Shown here: positions 1 to 5,722 of the stretch, one piece after another | Position numbering within the stretch: position 1 is the first letter of the stretch | Layout: every line of letters begins with the position of its first letter | Notes under the pieces: generated by a model | The model's database searches: none | What the model was told of the DNA's origin: nothing | What the model saw: the letters and a program-made list of their open reading frames with translations, nothing else | Position numbers and translations under genes: made by a program | Origin: Fidelibacterota bacterium | Lineage (GTDB): Bacteria > Fidelibacterota > UBA2242 | DNA length: 7,031 nt | Direction: 5' to 3' | Assembly: GCA_003527965.1 (NCBI GenBank) | Contig: DPVY01000010.1 | Coordinates: forward strand, 1 to 7,031

Positions 1-28
1 CCGGAATTGTATAGAGTTTAAATTTCAT
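1..28 (-). CDS. 5' end of the next hydrogenase-operon gene (partial)
   Basis: An ATG at 26-28 follows directly on the TAA stop (29-31) of the antiporter gene, with no base between them. It reads MKFKLYTIP before the window ends. A weak GGTGG lies about 8 bases upstream, inside the end of the previous gene. The zero-base spacing inside a tightly overlapped operon is the main support. By analogy with Ech, Mbh and Hyc/Hyf clusters, the gene could be another membrane subunit (NuoH-like or a second NuoL/M/N-like) or a ferredoxin-like subunit. Nine residues are too few to decide. Confidence 0.5.
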
Positions 29-1846
29 TTATAATACCACCCACAAGAGAATTAACACACCCAAAACGATCCAGAGATTGTACAAATGCAGCTGACCGTT
101 ATGCATTGCTTTAAAATATCCGATAATCTTAAACGTAGCCCGGCTGCTTAAATCATAGATATCAAAGTATTTTTTCTCTGCGCCATTATACAACCATTTT
201 AACGGCTTCATATTGCGGATTTCATTATAGAACTCGGTGCCCGTAACCCGAAAATGTTCCAGCGCATCCATACCGCCCAGATATACTTCATCAAACCGGA
301 CTTTGCGGGTTCCCCGGTAAATTAACATACCGATTAACAGTACTACTCCAAACAATAAAATCAACATGATCGGATTATATGATCCGGCAGCGGCAGGAAT
401 GCTAAAACCAAATTGAGCAGCAACTGGATAAATCAGTTGGTTTAATGGAAGTTTTACGGCAAACAATCCAAATACTATACAGCCAACTGCCAGAGTTCCC
501 GTTGCAATCCATTGATTGGCAGGAGCTTCTTTGATTGAGTCGTGTTTCTCCGGTCGTCTTCCGAGGAATATAGTATGGATAAACTTCATAAAACTCGCCA
601 GAGTCAGGGCGCTGCCGAAAGCTGCCAGAAGTAAACAGACTAATAGCCATATCTGATATCCCGGAGAGACATTTTTTGCCAAATCAAGAATTCCCTGGTA
701 AATCAACCATTTTGAATAAAAACCGTTAAACGGCGGAATACCCGAGATAGCCAGTGCTCCGATCAATGCAAATAAAAAAGTCAGCGGCATTTTCTTGCCT
801 AATCCGCCCAGATCTTTCAGATCGTTACTTCCGGTTTGTTTCTCGACTGAGCCCAAAGCCAGAAAAAGGTTTGTTTTATACAGAGTATTGTTAACTAAAT
901 GAAACAGACCTCCGACAATAGCGAGGATATTACCGCTGCCAATGCCTAAAATCATGTATCCGACCTGACTGACAGCATGATAACCCAGTAATTTACGTCC
1001 GTTGTGCTGGATCAAAGCCATCATTACCGCAAATATAATGGTCAGCGCTCCAATCGTGATAAGGAATAAATGAATACCAAAATTGACCGTAAAAACAGAC
1101 AGTACTATGCGTGCAAATAGGTAGATACCAAGTAATTTATCAAGTGAAGCCGGTAAAAATGCCACACCTTCAACCGGCGCATCTTTGCTGTAATCGGGTA
1201 CCCAGGTGTGGAGCGGAAAACCGCCGCCTTTAGCAAAAGCGGCAATTAGCAATGAGAAAAATGCAATATAGGCTAACTCGCCACTTAACCCCAATTTTAT
1301 ATTCCATAAAGACCAGCCGTTTTGTGGCATTAAAAACCAAATCAATACAAATCCCAATATCAGAAAGACGTCACTACCGCCGACAATAATGAACGTCTTT
1401 TTGGCTGTATCCGGTGCGCTCTTATTATTTCCAAGCAGTCCAAATAAATAAAGTAAAATTCCGGATAGTCCCCAGAATATTAAAAAGCTAAATGTGTGTA
1501 CACTTATTACTGCGCCATTACAAAATGCAATAGTCATTGGGTATAGAACAAAGAAGGATTTTTGGATTTCCTGGTTAATGCCCTTCAATGAAAAGACAAG
1601 AATGATAAAGCTAAGAATTTGGATAAATATCAGAATGAACAGTGACAATTTATCTAAAGAAAAAATAACGGTATCAAACAAATAAGCATCCGGAATAATG
1701 TCTGTAAATAATTGAGTATTGAGAATTACAAGATAGACAACTGCGGCAACGGTAAGGATTTTTCTCAGTATAACCGGGAGAAAAACATTTAGAATAGCAA
1801 TGCTGAACGGCACTAAAACTAGAAGACTTAACTCATTAATTGCCAT
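29..1846 (-). CDS. NuoL/M-family antiporter-like membrane subunit of a group 4 [NiFe] hydrogenase
   Basis: A 605-residue polytopic inner-membrane protein of the proton-antiporter family (NuoL/M/N, MrpA/D, MbhH, EchA, HyfB). It probably moves H+ or Na+ when the hydrogenase turns over. About 15 hydrophobic segments are visible. Family landmarks include K206 before FPLHTWVPD (TM7), K237 in LDKLLGIYLFAR (TM8), K324 in NNTLYKTNLFLALGS, and K379 in IPPFNGFYSKW (TM12). The usual TM5 glutamate of the FWE motif is glycine here (G126). After residue ~540 come an amphipathic stretch with KPLKWLYNGAEKKYFD and a final helix, recalling a short NuoL-like C-terminal extension. The ATG at 1846 is chosen because GGAGGG sits 6 bases upstream; the longer reading from a GTG at 1879 has no ribosome site and lies further inside the preceding gene. 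The gene overlaps the large-subunit gene by 11 bases. Family assignment is firm; the exact subunit name is not. Confidence 0.93.
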   Translation of the reverse strand: MAINELSLLVLVPFSIAILNVFLPVILRKILTVAAVVYLVILNTQLFTDIIPDAYLFDTVIFSLDKLSLFILIFIQILSFIILVFSLKGINQEIQKSFFVLYPMTIAFCNGAVISVHTFSFLIFWGLSGILLYLFGLLGNNKSAPDTAKKTFIIVGGSDVFLILGFVLIWFLMPQNGWSLWNIKLGLSGELAYIAFFSLLIAAFAKGGGFPLHTWVPDYSKDAPVEGVAFLPASLDKLLGIYLFARIVLSVFTVNFGIHLFLITIGALTIIFAVMMALIQHNGRKLLGYHAVSQVGYMILGIGSGNILAIVGGLFHLVNNTLYKTNLFLALGSVEKQTGSNDLKDLGGLGKKMPLTFLFALIGALAISGIPPFNGFYSKWLIYQGILDLAKNVSPGYQIWLLVCLLLAAFGSALTLASFMKFIHTIFLGRRPEKHDSIKEAPANQWIATGTLAVGCIVFGLFAVKLPLNQLIYPVAAQFGFSIPAAAGSYNPIMLILLFGVVLLIGMLIYRGTRKVRFDEVYLGGMDALEHFRVTGTEFYNEIRNMKPLKWLYNGAEKKYFDIYDLSSRATFKIIGYFKAMHNGQLHLYNLWIVLGVLILLWVVL

Positions 1847-3023
1847 GGATTTCCCTCCGAATTCGTTCGGTTTTTTCACGTGAGGATTTTAATAGATCAA
1901 TCTGGCGAGATTCGCAGCTGGAATCGATTACTTTAAGAGAACGTTCAGTACAACAATAACATGGATCGACCGACGCCAGTGTGATTAATACATCGGCGAT
2001 AGGAATACCTTTACAGGAAGCGGTAAAAGTAGGAATATTCACATAACTGGGAGCCCGGACTTTATGCCTGATTGGTCGATTTGTCCCATCTGAGCGAATA
2101 TAATGAAACACCTCTCCTCGCGGAGCTTCATATCTGCCAATACCTTCGCCGGGGGAAATATCTTTCACATTATTCAGGATCGGTCCCTGAACCACTTTCA
2201 ATTTATCAAGACACTGCCGGATGATTTTAACCGATTCTATAACTTCCAACACTCTGACAACGGCTTTATCATAAACATCACCATTTGGTAAAACAATTAC
2301 TTCAAAATCAACCAAATCATAAGCGTCTGTCGGTTCATCTCTACGAACATCCCATGGCACACCTGAAGCTCTGGATGTTGGTCCGGTTGCGCAATAGGCA
2401 ACCGCCGCTTCATGAGTCAAAACGCCGACACCTTTTAACCGGGATTTTACAACCGGATCATCCCTGACAACCTTGGCAACCATGACCATTTTCTTTTCGA
2501 TCATGTCGAGGTGTTTATACAGCTCTACTATTTTCGCCGAATCTACATCCCGAGCGACGCCGCCAACCCGCATCATGCCGTAATGGTTCCTGTTGCCAGA
2601 GATGATTTCAAACATTTCCAGCACCGGCTCGCGGTATTTCCAGGCCCACATCCACAACGTATCATACCCGATAAAATGTCCGGCTAACCCAACCCAGAGC
2701 AAATGACTGTGAATGCGTTCCAGTTCGCCCACCAGTGTTCGGATATACCGTGCTCTGAGAGGAATTTCAATATTATCTATATCCTCAACGGCATGGACAC
2801 ATGCCAGCGGATGAGATGTCGAACAAATCCCGCAGATCCGCTCAACCAAATATATCGATTGAGTAAAAGTTTTCATCTCGGAGATATATTCGTGCCCCCG
2901 GTGCATCCAGCCGATCTCCATATCGATATCGACAACCGTTTCACCTTCGACGGTCAATTCAAAATATTCGGCCTCTTCCAGTAACGGATGAAACGGACCT
3001 ATCGGTATTTTATTTGCCTTCAT
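1836..3023 (-). CDS. Group 4 membrane-bound [NiFe] hydrogenase large (catalytic) subunit
   Basis: A 395-residue protein of the NuoD/49-kDa family, like EchE, MbhL and CooH. It carries the [NiFe] centre that interconverts 2H+ + 2e- and H2, on the cytoplasmic side. Both nickel-ligand motifs are present: RICGIC (R62, C64, C67) and DPCYCC (D353, C355, C358). Complex I NuoD lacks these cysteines, so this is a hydrogenase. Other family marks are GPFHPLLEEAEYF near the N-terminus and MEIGWMHRGHE at 35-45. About 34 residues follow TER (359-361). HycE-type proteins are trimmed by an endopeptidase just after the corresponding arginine, so maturation at R361 is plausible but inferred. The extra C357 between the two ligand cysteines is unusual. 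The start ATG at 3023 overlaps the TGA of the upstream gene (ATGA) and has GGGAGG 4 bases upstream. It needs Hyp maturation proteins, which are not in the window. Confidence 0.95.
   Translation of the reverse strand: MKANKIPIGPFHPLLEEAEYFELTVEGETVVDIDMEIGWMHRGHEYISEMKTFTQSIYLVERICGICSTSHPLACVHAVEDIDNIEIPLRARYIRTLVGELERIHSHLLWVGLAGHFIGYDTLWMWAWKYREPVLEMFEIISGNRNHYGMMRVGGVARDVDSAKIVELYKHLDMIEKKMVMVAKVVRDDPVVKSRLKGVGVLTHEAAVAYCATGPTSRASGVPWDVRRDEPTDAYDLVDFEVIVLPNGDVYDKAVVRVLEVIESVKIIRQCLDKLKVVQGPILNNVKDISPGEGIGRYEAPRGEVFHYIRSDGTNRPIRHKVRAPSYVNIPTFTASCKGIPIADVLITLASVDPCYCCTERSLKVIDSSCESRQIDLLKSSREKTERIRREIHGN
1853..1858 (-). promoter_or_regulatory. Ribosome binding site GGAGGG that decides the antiporter start
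   Basis: GGAGGG lies 6 bases before the ATG at 1844-1846, within the last codons of the large-subunit gene. It supports the 605-residue reading over the 616-residue reading from GTG at 1879. Confidence 0.8.
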
Positions 3024-3451
3024 GCTCCCTCCCTGAATCTTAAAGGCTGTTTGAGCGTACCGGGATGGTTAATAGTCAGCAGCTCTTCCATGCGCGGATG
3101 ACCGATAAATTCAACTCCCCACAAATCAAATATTTCCCGCTCAATCCAGATAGCCCCTTCAATGATCGAGGTTATGGAATTCACCTTTGGATTTTTCTTA
3201 TCTTTAATGATAACTCGCGGGCAGAAATATTGACCTGTTTTATCCAATGAAAAATGATAAAGGATTTCGATCCCGTGGTACATCTCCATAGCCGTTGCTG
3301 TGGATAGACGGCACCCCATTTTATTGAACAGGTAATCGGCTATATCCTGTAAATCGTCATTAGTCACATTAAAGTACAGGCGTTTCTTTTTTTCAATTAT
3401 ACTGGTGACTTTGCCACCCATATCTTTTAAAAATTGTTCGATTTCAGCCAT
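3020..3451 (-). CDS. NuoC/30-kDa-like subunit of a group 4 [NiFe] hydrogenase
   Basis: A 143-residue soluble protein of the complex I 30-kDa family, equivalent to EchD or MbhK. It carries no cofactor and helps hold the large and small subunits together in the peripheral arm. The diagnostic signature is at 103-120, with IEREIFDLWGVEF followed by IGHPR and then MEELL. The length is short for NuoC (about 200 residues) but usual for separate hydrogenase versions. The start ATG at 3451 has GGGAG 6 bases upstream and overlaps the end of the small-subunit gene by 8 bases; its own stop overlaps the next start as ATGA. In Hyc/Hyf-type enzymes this domain is fused to the large subunit, whereas here it is a separate gene, as in Ech and Mbh clusters. 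Assignment to the family is strong. Confidence 0.92.
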   Translation of the reverse strand: MAEIEQFLKDMGGKVTSIIEKKKRLYFNVTNDDLQDIADYLFNKMGCRLSTATAMEMYHGIEILYHFSLDKTGQYFCPRVIIKDKKNPKVNSITSIIEGAIWIEREIFDLWGVEFIGHPRMEELLTINHPGTLKQPLRFREGA

Positions 3452-3896
3452 TCAGCACTCCCATCAATTTTGCGACCGCTTCAATCATTGCCTCCGGTTT
3501 CGGAGGGCATCCCGGGACATACATGTCGATAGGTATGACTTCTTCCCGCTTTTCAACCCTATTGTAGCTATCTTTAAAGCAGCACCCTCCACTAACGCAG
3601 GTTCCTATTGCAACTACGAAAACCGGTTTGGGCGCCTGTTCATATATCTTTTTAAGTTTTGGCGCAATTTTCTGATTAAAGATACCCGTTACTAATAATA
3701 CATCGGCATGTCGAACCGATCCGACGAGTTTGATCCCCAGGCGTTCTATATCATATCTGGGAGTAATCAAATCCAGTATCTCAATATCACAGTTATTACA
3801 CGGCGATCCACTGGCGTGAAACACCCAGAGAGATTTTGCCAAGCGTTTATTATACCATCCCATAACGCAACTCCGTTGCAATTGAAAATGTGACAT
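3444..3896 (-). CDS. Group 4 [NiFe] hydrogenase small subunit (NuoB-like, one [4Fe-4S] cluster)
   Basis: A 150-residue protein of the NuoB/20-kDa family, equivalent to EchC, MbhJ or HyfI. It passes electrons to the [NiFe] site through the proximal [4Fe-4S] cluster. The four ligands fit the group 4 pattern: C33 and C36 in GSPCNNCDIE, C100 in IGTC, and C130 in VPGCPP. PRYDIERLGIKLVGSVRHADVLLVTG is the usual N-terminal core (positions 46-71; the run is interrupted here only by citation). There is no Tat signal, and no room for extra clusters, so it stays on the cytoplasmic face. Two vicinal extra cysteines, C105 and C106, occur where relatives usually have GGIF. The ATG at 3896 has GGGAG 8 bases upstream. 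A second ATG at residue 12 has its own GGAG and would match the shorter N-terminus of some relatives, so the start is not fully settled. It is the first gene of the operon in this window. Confidence 0.94.
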   Translation of the reverse strand: MSHFQLQRSCVMGWYNKRLAKSLWVFHASGSPCNNCDIEILDLITPRYDIERLGIKLVGSVRHADVLLVTGIFNQKIAPKLKKIYEQAPKPVFVVAIGTCVSGGCCFKDSYNRVEKREEVIPIDMYVPGCPPKPEAMIEAVAKLMGVLNG

Positions 3897-4006
3897 GACT
3901 ATCTCTCCCGAACTTCCTCATGGAGCATAATAGAATAAACATAGAATTTTCCTCTACTATATGATCACAATTTTTAAACATTCCAGTCAACTCGACTTTT
4001 TTTCTT
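3897..4006 (-). promoter_or_regulatory. Probable promoter and leader region of the hydrogenase operon
   Basis: This AT-rich 110-base gap separates the secreted-protein gene from the hydrogenase operon and is the only place in the window where an operon promoter fits. On the minus strand it holds a TTGACT (3985-3990), TATAGT and TATTAT elements, and a TGATCA palindrome at 3962-3967. No -35/-10 pair has standard spacing: TTGACT to TATAGT is about 23 bases. I see no hairpin followed by a T-run in the direction of transcription, so read-through from the upstream gene is also possible. The promoter call is positional inference. Confidence 0.3.
3905..3909 (-). promoter_or_regulatory. Ribosome binding site of the hydrogenase small subunit
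   Basis: GGGAG lies 8 bases before the ATG at 3894-3896, a near-ideal spacing. It favours the 150-residue start. A weaker GGAG precedes the alternative ATG eleven codons later. Confidence 0.65.
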
Positions 4007-5680
4007 TTATTTGGTAAAAATCATCTTTTTTGCCAACTTTATTTTGCCTGATTCTATCAGATAAATATAAATACCGGAAGTAAGCTGTCTGCCGGATGAA
4101 TCTTTTCCATCCCATCTAACTTGATGGAATCCTGCTTCTATAATTCCATCCACAAGTGTTGCTACTTTCTTTCCTTGTAAGGAATAAATAGACATTTTAA
4201 CATGCTGTGTTTCAGGTAAACCAAATTGAATTGTTGTAGTGGGATTAAATGGATTTGGATAATTGTTTTCCAGGGTAACATTCGTAGGGACAAGTTTAAC
4301 ATTAAGAGTATATGGATTCACATCAGGATTAGGATAAGGATCGCCTCCACCGGGAACAAAAATATAATGCGTGTCTTCGGCAGTATCGTTATTACTATCA
4401 TAAACTCTACATTTTAAAGAAAAACTAACAGGATAGGATTGCGTAATAACCAAAGAACCTTCCCATCTAGTCTGTTCAATCCAAACTCCCGGTGGGTAAA
4501 GCATAGGTTCAATAAGATCGCCATCACCACTTAATTGATCTCCATAACCGGCTTTGGGATACTCGACACCACCTTCAGTTCTCTTCCACCATTTATAGTT
4601 GGTGTAGGTTCCGGTGCCGCCGGCAGGATTTGCAGTGAACGTACCGATTTGGTCGGGTTGCCGGTAAGTGGGTCCGGAAATAAAAACATGCAATTCCGCC
4701 TTGAAATATGCTGTAATTGTGGCATGATCAACCGGTGCAAATGTTCTTGGATTTGTGGTATTTCCATCCTGCCAGTGATCAAAATTATAAATAATACTAT
4801 TAATTACCTGTCCATCCAATGCCTGTGCGGTAATTGCATCCAATTTTAAGACATGTGCAATATAAGGAGCATTTTGTATTACATTCTGCACTTTTATCTG
4901 ACCTCCGCCTGTTCCGTCAAAATCATTTTGGAACTCGATATTAAACTCCTTAGCAAATACAGCGGAATATGTTCTTGAATTATCAACTGTCACTGTTAGT
5001 GGATTTAGGCTACTGTATCCTGGATCTTTATCTCTTTGCCATTCTTGATAGCGCTGCATGTAATCACCATATTCCTGATCAATGGCTTCGATCGGCAGAG
5101 ATATGTCTTTAGAGTATAATTCACTTTCTCCATGAGACACAGTAATCCATACACCAAATTTATTTTGTCCGGCATGTAAAATACCGTGTTCAAAACTATT
5201 GCGAAAAGTAGTTCTGATTTTATTCCCTCGATTTCCGATATGGTAGCCCACCGGTTGTCCCTGACCTTGCTCATAAATTACGTCACTTAATTCTACATAG
5301 GTTTGCTCAGTACCGCTTTCATACGGAACCTGGTCAACTCTAATATTACCAATATTATTCACAGTAAGTGGATCAGGAACAGAAACCACATAAGCGGCAT
5401 GTCCATGAGGATGTTGACGTATTTCGCCGAATACTACTATATCACCCACTTTAATTCCTTCGAGTTCGGAATCTTCTACAAATGGAAAAGAAGATGGAAT
5501 TGAATAGGCGAAAGTTGTTCGAGGGTCGCAAAACGCATCTCCGGAAGTCTTTCCATTAGCTCTGCCCAAAGCATAGCCGTAGCAATTATTACTATCGTGA
5601 AGATGGCTTTCTGGAATATGACTTTCCGGGTAGTCCTGTCCCAGAATAGTCCCAATTAAAAACATTAAAACGAAAACCAT
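4007..5680 (-). CDS. Secreted multi-domain protein with CHAP-like module and type IX secretion sorting domain
   Basis: A 557-residue exported protein of unknown exact function. A hydrophobic signal peptide ends near GTILGQ (residues 10-15). Residues ~25-150 look like a papain-fold CHAP/NlpC-type module: NNCYGYALG with C33, then KVGDIVVFG, and HGHAAYVVSV with H92 and H94. This suggests an amidase or peptidase, though activity is not proven. Residues ~154-243 and ~246-330 are two related InlB-B-like repeats, the second with the common form FDHWQDGNTTNPRTF and then HATITAYFKAE. Residues ~331-443 look Ig/PKD-like. After a proline-rich linker, residues 468-557 form a type A Por sorting domain (YPNPFNPTTTIQFGLPE, later GIYIYLIESG and a KKMIF end), which directs passage through the outer membrane by the type IX system, followed by surface attachment or release. 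The ATG at 5680 is the conventional start, but the Shine-Dalgarno favours an ATT at 5690-5692, which would add four residues (reading MIKT-like: I/M, K, T, K). It is probably co-transcribed with the lipoprotein gene 42 bases upstream. Confidence 0.85.
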   Translation of the reverse strand: MVFVLMFLIGTILGQDYPESHIPESHLHDSNNCYGYALGRANGKTSGDAFCDPRTTFAYSIPSSFPFVEDSELEGIKVGDIVVFGEIRQHPHGHAAYVVSVPDPLTVNNIGNIRVDQVPYESGTEQTYVELSDVIYEQGQGQPVGYHIGNRGNKIRTTFRNSFEHGILHAGQNKFGVWITVSHGESELYSKDISLPIEAIDQEYGDYMQRYQEWQRDKDPGYSSLNPLTVTVDNSRTYSAVFAKEFNIEFQNDFDGTGGGQIKVQNVIQNAPYIAHVLKLDAITAQALDGQVINSIIYNFDHWQDGNTTNPRTFAPVDHATITAYFKAELHVFISGPTYRQPDQIGTFTANPAGGTGTYTNYKWWKRTEGGVEYPKAGYGDQLSGDGDLIEPMLYPPGVWIEQTRWEGSLVITQSYPVSFSLKCRVYDSNNDTAEDTHYIFVPGGGDPYPNPDVNPYTLNVKLVPTNVTLENNYPNPFNPTTTIQFGLPETQHVKMSIYSLQGKKVATLVDGIIEAGFHQVRWDGKDSSGRQLTSGIYIYLIESGKIKLAKKMIFTK

Positions 5681-5700
5681 TTTTGTTTTAATTAGATAGT

Positions 5701-5705
5701 CCTCC
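5701..5705 (-). promoter_or_regulatory. Ribosome binding site GGAGG placed for an ATT start
   Basis: A perfect GGAGG lies 20 bases before the first ATG (5678-5680), which is too far, but 8 bases before an in-frame ATT at 5690-5692. Starting at ATT would give a signal peptide beginning M-K-T-K before the hydrophobic core, supplying the positive charges that the ATG start lacks. Confidence 0.6.
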
Positions 5706-5722
5706 TTTTTTTTATTGTATTT

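Noticed and set aside
1494..1685. Plus-strand open frames such as 1494-1685, 2703-2984, 3405-3695 and 4535-4849
   Set aside because: They lie opposite well-supported conserved genes, show no family motifs and have low-complexity or biased composition expected of antisense frames.
1847..1879. Extended N-terminus of the antiporter subunit from GTG at 1879
   Set aside because: No ribosome binding site, polar residues ahead of the first helix, and a strong GGAGGG correctly placed for the ATG at 1846.
29..3896. Respiratory complex I (nuo) fragment
   Set aside because: The NuoD-like protein has both nickel-binding CxxC motifs and the NuoB-like protein has the CxxC-C-C layout of group 4 hydrogenases rather than the CC pair of complex I.
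3955..3970. TGTGATCA-type palindrome as a CRP/FNR operator for the hydrogenase operon
   Set aside because: Only one half of the CRP consensus is present and the FNR spacing is wrong; a short palindrome in AT-rich DNA is expected by chance.
3985..4003. Small hairpin AGTC/GACT followed by seven T on the plus strand, as a possible terminator
   Set aside because: The stem is only 4 bases, and it points along the plus strand where no gene ends.
5005..5274. Minus-strand 89-residue open frame inside the secreted-protein gene
   Set aside because: It is an out-of-frame shadow of the InlB-like repeat region, with no ribosome site or recognisable domain.
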